A stretch of 64,000 nt of DNA from Panulirus ornatus (Eukaryota; Arthropoda; Malacostraca; Decapoda; Palinuridae), in assembly GCF_036320965.1 (NCBI RefSeq), contig NC_092270.1, positions 19,329,940 through 19,393,939 on the forward strand. The letters are read 5' to 3'. The notes under the pieces are model-generated. The model was not told the origin of the DNA. It made no database searches and saw only the letters and a program-made list of their open reading frames with translations. Below, piece by piece: positions 9,801 through 24,339 of the stretch. Both the position numbers and the translations under genes were made by a program. The first letter of the stretch is position 1. Every line of letters starts with the position of its first letter.

Positions 9801-11430
9801 TATGTTTTGTAAGATGTGCACGGGTGTATGTTGTAAGGGGTGTACAGGAGTATGGTCCGAGGTGTGTACAAGTGTGTGGCATGTGTACAGGTGTATGGTG
9901 TGTACAAGTGTGTGATGTAAGGTGTGTATAAGTGTATGGTATGAGGTGGGTAAAGGTGTGTACAAGTGTATGGTGTAAGGTGTGTACAAAAGAGTGTTGT
10001 AAGGTGTATGCAGGTGTATGGTGTGATGTGTTACAGATGTGTTTTGTAAGATGTGTACAGGAGTATGTTGTAAGGGGTGTACAGGTGTATGGTGCGAGGT
10101 GTGTACACGTGTGTGGTGTAAGGTGTGTGCAGGTATATGGTGTGTACAAGTGTGTGTTTTAAGGTGTGTATAAGGTGTATGGTGTTAGGTGTGTGCAGAT
10201 GTGTAAAGTAAGGTAGTGTACAGGTGTGGTGTAAGGTGTGTACAGGTGAATGGTGAGGTGTGTGGTGTAAGATGTGTACAGGTGTATGGTGTATATGTGT
10301 GCTGTGTAAGATGTGTATATGTGTGCTGTGTAAGATGTGTAAAGGTGTATGGTGTACGGAGTGTATAGGTGTGTGCTGTAAGTTATGTATAGGTGTACTG
10401 GTGTAAAGTGTGTACACGTGTGTGGTGTAAAGTCATGTTCAGGTGTATGGTGAGGTGTATACAGGGGTGTAAGGTGTACAGGTGTTGCGTAAGATGTGTA
10501 CAGATGTATGTTGTAAGGTGTGTACAGGGGTATGGTGCGAGGTGTGCACAGGTATGTGGTGTAAGGTGTGTACAGGTGTATGGCGTGTACAGGTGCATGG
10601 TGCGGTGTGTAAAAGTGTATGTTGTAAGGTGTGTACAGGTGCATGGTGCGAGGTGTGTACAAGTGTATGTTGTAAGGTGTGTACAGGTGCATGGTGCGAG
10701 GTGTGTGTACAAGTGTATGTTGTAAGGTGTGTACAGGTGCATGGTACGAGGTGTGTACAAGTGTATGTTGTAAGGTGCGTACAGGTGCATGGTGCGAGGT
10801 GTGTACAAGTGTATGTTGTAAGGTGTGTACAGGTGCATGGTGAGAGGTGTGTACAAGTGTGTGTTGTAAGGTGTGTACAGGTGCACGGTGCGAGGTGTGT
10901 AAAAGTGTATGTTGTAAGGTGTGTACAGGTGCATGGTGCCAGGTGTGTACAAGTGTATGTTGTAAGGTGTGTACAGGTGCATGGTGCGAGGTGTGTACAA
11001 GTGTATGTTGTAAGGTGTGTACAGTTGCATGGTGCGAGGTGTGTACAAGTGTATGTTGTAAGGTGTGTACAGGTGCATGGTATGTACAAGTGTATGTTGT
11101 AAGGTGTGTACAGGTGCATGGTGCGAGGTGTGTACAAGTGTATGTTGTAAGGTGTGTACAGGTGCATGGTGCGAGGTGTGTACAAGTGTATGTTGTAAGG
11201 TGTGTACAGGTGCACGGTGCGAGGTGTGTACAAGTGTACGTTGTAAGGTGTGTACAGGTGCATGGTGCCAGGTGTGTACAAGTGTATGTTGTAAGGTGTG
11301 TACAGGTGCATGGTATGTACAAGTGTATGTTGTAAGGTGTGTACAGGTGCATGGTGCGAGGTGTGTACAAGTGTATGTTGTAAGGTGTGTACAGGTGCAT
11401 GGTGCCAGGTGTGTACAAGTGTGTGGTGAG
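6856..11430. repeat. 24-bp minisatellite, maturing into a 48-bp dimeric array
   Basis: The period is 24 bp (TACAG at 7026 and 7050); the unit reads approximately GTGTGTACAGGTGTATGG plus TGTAAG. Up to about 10590 monomers are diverse, with irregular spacing. From about 10600 to 11430 they form a regular 48-bp dimer (checked at 11101 and 11149) pairing a TACAGGTGCATGGTGCGAGG monomer with a TACAAGTGTATGTTGTAAGG monomer. Because 24 is a multiple of three, all frames show eight-residue peptide repeats; these are not taken as genes. Confidence 0.95.
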
Positions 11431-12970
11431 CACGGTCAACACATGGCTGGTACCCGTCAACAGGTGCTCAGCAAGTGGGAGTACCAGTGGCTTACACCAC
11501 TTACCACGAACAGGTGTGAAGTGCTATACAACACCATGAACACAACAGTAGGCAGGAATAATACATTTCAACCCCCAAACCTTCCTTCACTACCAAGATA
11601 TAGAGCAACAGGCACCCAACTCTTCCCCCCACCCAACCTCAGGTACACAAATCATTGCAATCCTACTTACCATTATTTAGAAGACCAACGACTTCCTGAA
11701 AAAAAATAAAACAAATATATCAATACAAACATACAAATAAATACGCGAACATCCACTAAAAACCTAATGAACAGCACATGACACTAAAACAGATATGTTA
11801 CAAATTAGAACCACATTGTACGAATCTTAAACACCATGTAAGACAGAGGGGCGACAACAGGTGTCCAACCTAAATACCACGTAGGACAGAGGGCAACAAC
11901 AGGTGTTTCAACTGCATTCACTCGCCTCTGACCAGCTGACAACTGTTTCAAAGTTATACATGTGGCGATGAACGGCAACTCCTCTAACCCGTATGGCCCC
12001 CCCCTGTCCTTCAACAACACACACATCACATACACTACTCCATCAACACACAATGGGATGTCTGTTTTCCTTCATTCCTTCCCTTGATGTATACTGAACA
12101 TTATAGTCCATCTTGGTGAGACTCCATCATAACCAAAGTGTCGCCTACCTCGACTTCTTGTCACACTAGCAACATGCAAGTTAATTTCTCATTGAATTAT
12201 CTGTATGTATACCTTCCAACTTTTACCACGCCAGTCTGTGAGTGTCTGGTAACTTCCACTATTACACCCTCGAAGGTTAGTTTGAATTCATTCATTTTCT
12301 ATCATTCTCTTTTCTTGCTTCAGTTTCGTCTCTACCTGGAAAACCTATGGTCGTTCTGACACTACATGAAAGGGACTGGTTGCATCCTTGTTTGAGAAAT
12401 GTTGACGTCATTATATTTGAGTCTAATGACCAGAGGAATGACCATTGAGATACTGAGTACAACCTTCTTCCTTCACATATACAATTAGTGGAAATCTGTT
12501 CCTTCAATCTTGTCCCCTTCCTACCTTTACGAAACACGTCAACACCCTTTTTTTTCTTCCTTTCGTCTAAAACGGTTTTGGTCATTAAACAAAAAAAAAA
12601 AATCATACTTCAAAAGGCATATATCTTAACAACTGTGGATGTATAGTAGAAGAATGCTATCAAGTATACGAGAGCCATATTCTCACAACTATTGATAGGT
12701 ATAAATCAACGTTACGGTGTAGCTTAGTCGATTAGACAAAAAATGAAAGAATACTAAAACCTTAATTCTTTTCCATTTGAGCATGAATATGGCTAATTAT
12801 ATCTAGTGCGCCTGATTAAGCTAAGTCTAAAAGAGAGACTATGAAATATATCAGGCAACTATATGGAACTATATCAGATGCTATATTCATCTGATCATAT
12901 CCCTAATTTTCCCAACCACTTAAAACTAAACCACTGTAACAGGGAAAACGTTCAATAGGGACTTGCTCAT
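11431..12970. other. no gene recognised
   Basis: Ordinary mixed-composition DNA becoming AT-rich. Short open frames at 11805-12053 (minus), 12138-12359 (plus) and 12292-12606 (minus) show no recognisable domain, and no convincing splice-bounded exon is seen. Confidence 0.5.
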
Positions 12971-12971
12971 A

Positions 12972-13425
12972 CAGGTTGTACCTCTCTAACCTGTGGTCCG
13001 GAAACTCCCATGGTCCGGCACGTTTTGAATTTGCCGCCATTAGTTTAGGGCGGCGTTGTCAGCAGCGATAAAGTGCTAAAATCTATTTACACTGCAGCCG
13101 AGCTAATCAACAGCCCTGTTAATTTCTTCTAGCCCCAGAACAAGTGTATAATGCCGACTATAATCTACCCTGTATTAGCGTCATATGCCACGAAAAACCC
13201 TTCCCATGACGCTGAAGTCTCCATCGGGGGTAAGGATTCCAAACATAGAGTAACAATTCTTGGCTGCAGCAATGCTGCAGGAACATATAAAACCAAGTTG
13301 ATGGCAAGTGGTAAGTGTGTTCACCCAAGGGCCTTTAAAGGGGTCACTTTCTGTTTTCCGGTATTTTCTGTGGTCCGGTAATGGCCAGATCCCAAAGTTG
13401 CCGGATTAAAAGGATACATTTCATC
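12972..13425 (+). mobile_element. degenerate pogo/Tigger-like DNA transposon remnant
   Basis: The left end has GGTTGTACCTCTCTAACC followed by CTGTGGTCCGGAAACTCC. The right end, reverse-complemented, reads TATCCTTTTAATCCGGCAAC then TTTGGGATCTGGCC, the style of terminus seen in Tigger-type elements. Between them, 13151-13381 encodes a fragment containing DSKHRVTILGCSNAAGTYK and HPRAFKGV, which resembles the DDE region of Tigger/jerky transposases (family pattern: K-x-R-VT-x-L-x-C-x-NA-x-G, later PRCFKG). Most of the transposase is missing, so the copy is dead. Confidence 0.6.
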
Positions 13426-16400
13426 TGCTGCCAAGTTCACTCCCAGCTACCTTAAGCACTCCACTTCCTCCAAGTACTCCTCATGAATTGATTATATAAC
13501 CCCTAAAACCCCTTTTACGTGGCTCTTGTAGCTTCAAGGCTGTGTGACACTCAGGGAAATACTAGTTTTCTTTAGAGCGAGGGGTTCCTCAACAAGAATG
13601 TACTCCTTTTTGTCCAATGAGGATACACAAATCTTGCTTGAGGAGACTTTTCACTCGCTGTGTAACCTCAGGGGGGTAGAATCCCGTAGCACTAATCCTC
13701 TCCATTCAAACTCTCAAACCATCCTGTTCCATCCCCCTGACATATCTCATTATATCTTTACTTTTTATATATCACTTTCAACCTCCTCCTTTCACACAAC
13801 CTCCCAGCACCCAACAAACAGACAGTGGATAACCTTTGCCCCCTAATTACACCCTCAATCAACATATTACCCACTAATGCATTCATATCCCCCACCACCA
13901 CGACTCAATCCCTTGCATTGGATCCTCCTAATACACTCCTCTCTCTTCCTCAGTCCTGTCACTACCAGATGCATGGGCAGCGACAATCACTTACCTCTCG
14001 CTAATTACTTTTGCTCTCACATTCATCAGCAGTGCTATGCCTCCTGTGTTTTCACCTTCACACTACTTCCAGACTTTACACCATGGACATTCCCAAACAA
14101 CCATTCTATCCCTTCCTCTTCACCTTAGCTTCACTCATAACACGAATGTCACGTTACGTTTTCTCGTCTCAAATGCAGCACCTATCTATTTCCACTCATC
14201 CTGATTACATCAGGCACTTTCAGTCAACACAGCCTTAGCCTTCAAAGAGCCATCCTTGCTTGAATCTTTCCTGTGTTTCCAGCCATCTAACTTTCACTGC
14301 AATTAGCTGAGCTGATTTCTTAAACCTAAAGGATAAAACTGATTCAGGATATGTAATTATGTGAATCACAGGTTGTCAAATGTTATAAGAAAGTTGGAGA
14401 CAAAGTCTGTGTCTGTGGACAGAGTTTCAAAAACATGTGTATATGAAGCAAATAGGAAAAACCGAGATCTGAGTCAGGGAAGTGAAATGTGACAGCCACT
14501 GCAATGTCATCGGTCTACACTGCTGTCATTCCTTACCACCATACATGCAGCACCCATGTAACAGTATCTAACTGGCCCATGCATGCCTACCACCAACTAC
14601 ATACCATGACTGTTATCATTATAACTATCATTATGCAATCACTCCACTGTGTTATCTCACACCTGCCTCATCTAAATTCTGTATTATAATCTGAGGTTAC
14701 ATATTTGCATTAAAAAAAATTTCAAACTAATATTAATTCAAAATTCCCATTCCTTCCTTCACACAATAATGCTTAGTTGGATGCTTATGCAAAAGGTTAA
14801 AAAGTAAAGGGGAAGCAGAGCATCTGAATGGCAAAGAGGGGTCAGAAATCAGGGCTAACATATAGCATATATGGCTACTTCCTTTACAATAAAATTCTTC
14901 GGATATAGTATTCTAGTGATAAGCTGGGTACTACATCAACCTTAAAGTCAAGTTTGCATACAGATCCCTACAATTTGTTTCACGCATAATGATAGTGATA
15001 ACCAGGCATCACTTTGCTCATGGATGTAACAAAAACTGGAACCTGTCCAGGTCTCAATGAAGGATGCTGCTTTTTGAGTACTCTATACTTCTCTAAAATG
15101 TTTAGCATCATTGTAGAAGATGATCTGATACGATTACAGTCCTTGCACATGATTTACAAAGATAAGGAAAAAAACATGACAAATTATCACTTTCATTTAA
15201 TACATAAAGGTCACTAACACGTGGGCATCCAACCATCCCTTTGGCTTATAAATATATCACTCTACCCATATACATTCCAGAATAAACCAATTTCTTTTAC
15301 TTACCTTTTATCTGGGACAATATCAAATGGTTTCTAGCTTCTAAGAATACACATACCACCGACCTATCTCCCTCTTTTTTAAAAGACTTAATCTTTACCC
15401 TAACATAAAAGTTCATATATGATCTCTGAACCCACACAGCCTTTCTTTCATAGTCTTCTTTGCAAATATTCAACCAATTTCTTTCTTGCTATCATTTCCA
15501 TTAACTAATTGTTGTGTACTGTTAAAGGGCTGACAATGATATCAACAAACAAGAGGAAGACAGCTTAGAGGAACCTTCATTACAAGTTAGGATTAATGTA
15601 AAATACAAGCAAAATTTCAATCCACATGAACTATGCAACGATGATCTGCACCAAATATGCTTAACAGAGACGATAGATACAGACGTCTACAACACATGTT
15701 ATTGTTAACAATACGACAGGATGAGCAGCAACCTTCATCTAAAGGAAGGAGCCACCCAGATTGTGAATAAATATAATTACATAATCAGAGTAATCACAAC
15801 CACAAGTAAAAAAAAAAATCTTTCAATTTCTCATAGTTTTTAAGCAAACTGCCAATTCATGTAGAAAATTAAACCTTTGGTTGCCTTATGCAATCTCAGT
15901 CAAGACTGTTGTTTCCCATCAGATGCATGGTTTGACCTCTACCAGTTTCATTCAATAAAGTGTTCCAATTTTCTAGAGCATTGCCACCTTTTTTGTCAAA
16001 TTGTTACCAAATACAAGGCCACAAAATTTACAGTACATACACTATTTCATGAAAATATTGTCAGTGACGCTATAATTATGCTTTTGGGATATTCTCATAT
16101 TCTTATACCAGATATTGATAATCAATCATGAATTTTTTCTACAAAAGTGATATTTTTGACCTGATATTGTTTCCAAGGAAATCTAATGCCTTATGTGTAA
16201 ACTTCATGGTGTCATAACAGAAAAGCAGTAAAAAAGTTAAAATAATCATAATTTTTGTTGGTGAAATGACACCACTGCAAAACTAAATGTGGCATCGAAA
16301 TACACAGCCAGTGATGTTACTTTAAAGGTGTTATCATCTCAACATTAAACAAAATACCATTTCAAATTCAAAAAACAACGTATCACTTTATAATTTATCT

Positions 16401-17220
16401 CATTAATACGCCAAAAATAATATCATGCAATAAAAAAGCAAATTATGATCATAATAAGAAGCAGAACAAGGTAAAGAAGAAAATAACCCATTACAGATTG
16501 CATTACTTTAACTTCAAATGATCATTTCATGAAAAAAAATTGTGTATCTCCCTCTTATTTCGTAAATAATGGTTTATATCAACGTACACATATCATTATT
16601 GTACAATCTACAATGTGGCTAATATTATCATATCAGAATTCTATCATCTAGTTAGCTTAGATTAGGTAAGACTCGTGAGTCTGATTAGTAAAACATAAGT
16701 CATCAAACTTCCAATGTCCTGGTTAGTTAGCTTGACATAACTTCAGGTTAGGTTAGCCAAAGATAACAGTTCATGAAAGTTACAATGTTGTAACATTTTT
16801 CTCTGCATATAACCCATTAACAATGAACAAAACAGCATTTCGATCATCTGAATGGCTTCATTTGTTAAGTTTAAAACAAAACCTCAAAAATACACTCATA
16901 TAAATATACTTTATATTTTGTGTTATGTCATCACACCATAAACCACTACACTATCATTTGGAAAACTGCTACACATAAGTAAATGATTATTCGATATTTG
17001 GATTACCTTGAAGAAGACACAAAAAAAAAAAAATCATGTATATCTCTTCATGTATAAAAATAGTAAGCAGTGACTGAGTAGGTGCCCATGTGAAAGACAC
17101 TTAGATATTATGAGTGAGTATTACTATGCTTCCAGGTTCCACCAGCAACTCTGCAGCATTATGAAGAGGAAGACATAAGGAAACAATCCTGTATGAATGA
17201 GTCAGAGCATGGTAGACTAG
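13426..17220. other. no gene recognised
   Basis: AT-rich non-coding-looking DNA. The 13690-14240 part is C/T-rich with overlapping short open frames (13877-14128, 14011-14238) but no recognisable domain; it could be an old untranslated or retroelement-derived segment. Frames at 14489-14689, 15014-15217 and 15877-16131 are likewise unrecognised. Confidence 0.5.
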
Positions 17221-17444
17221 CAGGAGTGCAAGATGGCATCAAAACATAACTAAAAAGATAAATAACTTTTCTTCACATTCACTTACAACAGGAAAACATG
17301 CAAACACTAGAACATGCTTTGGGTAACTTCACTTGCAGGAGTGCAAGATGGCATCAAAACATAACTAAAAAGATAACTTTTCTTCACATTCACTTACAAC
17401 AGGAAAACATGCAAACACTAGAACATGCTTTGGGTAACTTCAAT
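17219..17444. repeat. 115-bp tandem duplication
   Basis: Two consecutive near-identical copies; CAGGAGTGCAAGATGGCATC starts at 17221 and again at 17336. The second copy lacks four bases (AAAT in the AAGATAAATAACTTTT phrase) and otherwise agrees to the end of TGGGTAACTTCA. Looks recent. Confidence 0.95.
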
Positions 17445-18790
17445 GGTGGCAGATAAGGCTGGACACCTCAGACACTGAATGTCATCCATGCCACCGCCAA
17501 ATGAACACAGACTTCACATCTGTAGAAATGTTTAGCTCTTCAGACAAGCCTCTGCAATTGCCACACTGCCACTAACTAACTACCCAAAACATTCTATTAC
17601 AATGACAAATGTCAATTTTTTATGAAGACGGCTGCAATCACAATCAAGTTTTTAAGCGAGGCCAGACCTTGAATAAAACAGGGAGCAAAAGTGGGAAAAA
17701 AGAAGTCTAAAATGGGCAGGAAAAAAATGTAGAGTACCAAAAAGAAAAAGACTAAGGTGTAAGCACGGAAAATATATCAATCTTAGCATGGTAACAAAAA
17801 AAAATTAACTCTGAATGAAAGGTATACGACCATACTGAGCACCACTAAAATTCTAGGAAAAATCCAGTATGTACAGTTGTACAATCTGTACTGAGTAGGT
17901 TGGGCCAACCTCTGTGCTTGCCTCATGTACTGCTCTTTGGTCTATATGAAAGGAAACCTAATCCATAATGTATGCATAACAATGTTCTGCAGCAGGGTGT
18001 GTAAAGCAGTTTTTCAACACCAAGAGAATCTTGCAATTTTCAGGAAGACCAAAAGACTGACAGTGCATCCTAGCTGAAGCAAAAACTATTCGCAGACTAA
18101 TTTAAGCATGTTTCACTTGTAATCTATGCATATTCATAGGCCTTAAACATCACTAGATAAATCCTGATCTAATCTAAGGCTCAGATTCTAACTTTTGTCA
18201 ATGCCTAATAAATCTAAATCACATTCTAGCTGCATTAGAACACCCAAGAATTGTAAAACTTATTTTTTGAGTGTTTAAATCCTGTGGGTGACAAATCATC
18301 TGCAGTAACATCCATCTTCCTGTGTATAAACTGCTAATACACCTAGGTCTAAAGTATCGTTTTGCAACAGCAAAACCGAGAACTTTCTTCATTACTTTTG
18401 TTATCATCTACATAATTATTAATTAATGAGTTATGTAAGATCTTATGGAAAAGATCTGTCTAAAAAAAGTCAAAATACAATTTAGTGTACAGAATCATTC
18501 ACCAAGTATAAGTTTAAGGTTTTGCAACAGAAATTAGCTTCCCTACAACCACTGGCATTCATTTGCAAGATGAAATAGTACGCCCATCTGTATTCCCTAT
18601 TTCCTCCATTATCTAGGTGAATATCTAAATAATCATCAGTTCATGAGTCATGTTAAAACCTAGAGAAGAGACCTATGTAGAAAAGATATCAAAAAAATAT
18701 AATTTACATTACTGATCAAGTATATATCGAAAGTTTTGCAATGGAAAAAGTTTCTACACACTCATAACCTCACCAGACTCGCTAGCTCTT
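17445..18790. other. no gene; possible tiny transposase remnant at 18225-18260
   Basis: AT-rich DNA. On the minus strand the peptide FTILGCSNAA (about 18225-18255) matches ten residues of the Tigger-like fragment at 13250, with the nucleotides also similar (ACAATTCTTGG, AATGC). This may be a second, almost erased copy, but the match is very short. Confidence 0.35.
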
Positions 18791-18799
18791 CCATATATG

Positions 18800-19735
18800 A
18801 TCCATTCTCTCAACTCTGCCACTAAAGTTGGATCATTAGCAAACAGAAACTAACTCACCTCCCAGGCCCCCCAAATCCAAGCACACTATAGACCCACCCA
18901 TCTCTCCCAAAGCCTTGCATTTACCTCCCTCACCACCCTACCTAAGAGCAGACTTAAAAGCCAAGGTCACATCACACAACTGTAATGCAGAACACACTTC
19001 ATTACGAAATATTCGCCCACTTTGTACTTGCACACTCACCCTATTTTCCCAACAAAAAGTCACTGAATCTGGAAGCTTTCCTACACCATATATTCAAAGA
19101 CCATTCCACAGGACATATCTGTTAACCGTGTCATTCACTTTCTCCATGCTACATGCAAATTCTTATCTTTCTCTAAGTATGGCTCAAGAATTTTAAAGAA
19201 AACACCTGGGTCATATAACCAGACAGAAAAATCCTTACAACATCTAATAACTTTCTTTCCACACCAAATTTGTAGCACCTTCCACCCTGCATTCTGGTCA
19301 ACCTTGTCGTATGCTTTTGCCAGGTCCATATATGCTACATGCAAAACCCTCTCTTTCTCCAAGTACTATCCAAAAATTTTTTTGAAGAAAGCACCTGGTC
19401 CACACAACCTATACCACTCCTGAAACCACAATCTTCCTCCCAATCTGATGCTCTGTAAATCGAACCATACACCTTACAAGGTATACTCAACAGACTTGTG
19501 CGTCTGTAATTCATGCACTTACCTGTGACCCCCTCGCCTTTATGTTGAAGCATTAAACAGGCATTCTACCACTCCTCAGGCATCTCACACTGAGCCATAT
19601 ATACACTGAAAAGCCAAACTAACCAATCAACAACATTGTTACCTTTCTTCTTTGGGAAACTCAACTACTATCCCAACCTCTCCTGACACTCCAGAATAAT
19701 CTGGAAGTGCTCCCTCCTTTAGCACACCTACGGGC
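18800..19735 (-). mobile_element. old, decayed RTE-type reverse transcriptase fragment
   Basis: Minus-strand translation shows broken RT segments in order: NYRRTSLLSIPCKVYGSI, then CGFRSGIGCVDQVL, then HVAYMDLAKAYDKVDQNAGW, matching the same positions in the intact copy at 40170-43169. The palm catalytic region falls near 18830 but is not preserved as an open frame. A stretch with AGCACCTGGTC and TTTCTCCAAGTA wording occurs twice (19140-19215 and 19325-19410), an internal duplication absent from the intact copy. Confidence 0.75.
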
Positions 19736-21635
19736 TACAAAACTATCTGCTTGGCTTTTGGACATTTTCATGATGAAAAAAAGCATTAAAATTCTTAAAG
19801 TTTACTCAGACCAAGGGTTACAAATCTAAAGAGTGTGTGAACTAACTGCATGTACAGTACTGCACTGGCTCGCCATACCCCCTAAAAAAGTGGCTATTCC
19901 AGTGTTTAGTTTCTGCAAAAAAAAACAATGTCTGCCCTCATATATTTTCAAAGGTGACGCACAGCTAAGGTTTATTGTGGGTAATTGCATATGACACCCT
20001 CAGGGTGAAATCACCATACTTTTGGTCACTGAGACTAGTGTTTCTAATAGCATGAGCACCAACAACTCATCTCAGTTTGCCTCAGGCTATCTTGAGAGAA
20101 TAATGTTCTTTACTTAAAATTCAAGGTCACTACTTTTTGGGAATTTCACCTCTGGGGGTTGTATTTCTTCCACTTGAGCTTCAAGTTGGTTGGCTCTTGC
20201 CTTTCTAAGGTAGAAAAAGCCTAAATTCTCACCTTGAAGCAAGAAAATGTGGGTACATGAGAGATTTCTAGGCACACTGAGTGCTCAGAATGCATGACTG
20301 GGTGGCTGCTTCCTGCAATATCTCATCTGTACCTTGCCTCATTTAGAACAAAACATGGACCTAAAATACTTCAAGAAGTTCAATTCCATACCCAGACATC
20401 TTCAGATGACAATCAAGGCCATTGGAGAGATGACAAACTAAAACACAATTGTGACATTGCCCTTCTAAATGTATGGGCAAACAGACAAGGTTTTTTGCAG
20501 GCACTGTAATCTGTAGTGTGAATTACAAGACTAAATTCTTCCTTATTCATTTGTACATACCTATTCGTACAGTTATTTTCACATTTTTTTCTTTTTACAG
20601 TTTTCAATAATTTCAGGTCAGAAGTATGCATCAGTAACCAGGAAAAGTCAGGTATAGGGAATTTCTCCAAGCTAACGTAGAATTCACTACAACTGTCAGT
20701 TCCAGGAACATCCCTGTTTTTGGGCTTCCAAATTTGTGAACACCAACATGTATCATTGACATGAATTATATGACACTATATTACTGAATATGTGTTTGTA
20801 GTATTACTGACTATGCTAGGCCATGCAAAATACTGCATCTTTTTAGTGGTTACTGTGTTGTTATATGGCACCAACAGATCAGATGATACTGAGTTTTAGT
20901 AAAGCACTCTCAGTGATTAATACAAAAAAAATTCAATACTGTTATTGCATCATCAAAATACTTACTTTTTTTTTGCAGTGATCGACATGGCTCAGGCAAA
21001 ACATGCCCCAATCAAAGACCATCTCAAGAGAAAAAATAAAGCGAAGGAAAAAAGAATGTCCTGCAGGTGTTCAAAAACCTAATGTCATAGTTAACCAGCT
21101 GGTTTTGTTGCTCTAGGCTATGCAGTGAAGTCGCTTGTTGACATCTGATGCACAGTGCCATACATCAACTATAGCTTGGTGTATATTGTATAAAATAACA
21201 CTTGAAATAAAAACACACAGTGCATACAGAGTGAAATTTTGCTTGAAAAAACCATGATTACCACACAACAGGCACTCAACCATCTTCTCCCTAACTGCCT
21301 TGGTCACTGAGCACAACAGTATTGACATACTTTATGCGAGCAATGATAATGCAGCACATCATCAGTGCCTGCTCAAACTTTACATGTCTGCACATATGCA
21401 AGTAAAGTAATTTTCTATGGTTTTATGTCTTTCATTTGTTTACTATTTCATATCAAATGATGAGAAAAAAAGCATTTTTTTTTGTATATTTCTTACATAA
21501 ACCCCCATATTGGGGCATCCCTAAAGTTTCAGGGATTCCTAGTTTAAGGGATGGAGGCAAGGACACTGCACCAGAGGGTCATGATGCCACTTACATGTTC
21601 CAACTTATCCTGAATCTGAAGTCTCTCACTTCTCC
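19736..21635. other. no gene recognised
   Basis: AT-rich DNA with short unrecognised open frames (20294-20509 plus, 20413-20670 minus, 21113-21328 minus). Confidence 0.5.
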
Positions 21636-21639
21636 CCTT

Positions 21640-22180
21640 CTTTATCTCTTTGACAAGAGTCTTCCTTTCTTTTGCCTTGGGAGAGGTTGTCAACCCAACA
21701 CTACTCAACGTTCTTAAGCACAAAATTTTTTCCAAGCCTGACCATGCTGAAGATAGCCGTCTCAGCACCACCTCACTAGGGTAACTTCCAAGTTCTCCTT
21801 AACCACTTCACCATCTTTGCCACTCATGGTGGCAATGTCATTAACACTGCTAAAACAAAAGTCTTCATTCATGATGAGCCAGTCAGGAATAAGAACCACT
21901 AACATGTGCTTTACAATGAAGTACCTGATCTATGTGACTCATATACCCTTCTAGGCAAAGATAGTGGTGCCATTAATGACTTGCCAGCTTATGTATAAAA
22001 TTGCCCAGACAACCAGTCTCCCTGGTCACCTAGACCCTCTTTTTGCCCTCACAGGCAAGAAGAGAAGAGTAGAGTAGACACTGAGATTTCAAAGATCTTT
22101 TACTTCCTGTAAATATAGTCTGTAGCTACGTATCGTGCTATTCATTCATTCATCAATGATCTGCATCAACTACATCCCCT
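21640..22180 (+). mobile_element. possible remnant of another non-LTR reverse transcriptase
   Basis: In scattered plus frames I read pieces such as NPTLLNVL, INTAKTKVFIHDEPVRNKN, LCDSYTLLGKDSG and FINDLHQLHPLDNV, which resemble the order and wording of RT segments after the catalytic motif (an N-x-x-K-x-K-V-x-V phrase, then a Y-x-YLG phrase). No frame is intact. This is a low-confidence reading by eye. Confidence 0.25.
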
Positions 22181-22383
22181 TGATAATGTTCAAGACAAGA
22201 CTACGATACTTATATTAAGTGGTCGTATGTCAACAAGAGTAGTCACTGCAATAAATGAGCTTACATTTCCCTCAATCCTTGAATTTAAGGAGGGTTAAAT
22301 GTAACCTTTAATACCAAATGTTGCTGAAACCCAAAGTTTGCTTCCAACTTTACACAAATCCTGAACCAAGATTGAGGTGGTAT

Positions 22384-22683
22384 ATAAAATATTGAATATC
22401 AGCTGAGCAGAATTGAGAAGCTGAAAAGGTTTCTGAAACCAAGGTTGTCTTACCCACATTGGGCAACAGATGTCACCAGATTCCATAAAAAAAAGTTCAC
22501 TGAGAAAAGTTTTCCCCAGTAGATAAGGTCAATAAAACTTTAGATATCAGCTGGAGAGAAATGAGAAACTGAAAAGCCTTCTAGAACCAAGGCTGTCTCA
22601 GTCTCACCCACTCTGGGCTACAAAAGTCACCAGACCCTATAAATCAGTTAGCTGCAAAAAGTTTTCCCTAGCAGATATCTGAA
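22384..22683. repeat. diverged ~148-bp tandem duplication
   Basis: ATATCAGCTG occurs at 22396 and again at 22544; the two copies then share GAGAAGCTGAAAAGG-like, AACCAAGGYTGTCT, CCCAC, GGGC and AAAAGTTTTCCC wording in the same order, with many substitutions. Confidence 0.8.
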
Positions 22684-23013
22684 GAAAACAGATAAATTTG
22701 GTATCAACACTTTCACTCCGCAATCGGGGCATCTGTGATACCATTTCACATAAAACATCAGAGAAACATAGGTTAGCAACAAAGAATTTGCCTCTGTGGT
22801 GGGGAGACCCACCAAAGTGAATGGACCCTCTGAATGCAATTCTCTCTATAGATGTTCCACTATCACGGAACCAATCTTGAGAGGGTATTTTTTTTCTAGA
22901 GGAGGAATCTGCAGGAGACATGTTCATGACACTAAACTGCCACACTGATGTCTATGAGTAACAGAATCCTGCATCCAGGGGATTTAAGGAACAAGACATG
23001 TCTTGGACCCTAG

Positions 23014-24335
<1,322 letters not shown>

Positions 24336-24339
24336 TCTC

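Noticed and set aside
6856..11430. Open frames with eight-residue repeats (CTGVWCKV type on plus, HTLHHTPV type on minus)
   Set aside because: A 24-bp unit gives an eight-codon repeat in every open frame on both strands. There is no start context, no unique sequence and no domain.
13544..14238. Overlapping plus-strand frames as a small secreted protein
   Set aside because: C/T-rich low-complexity composition with no signal-peptide-plus-domain structure and no support for a start.
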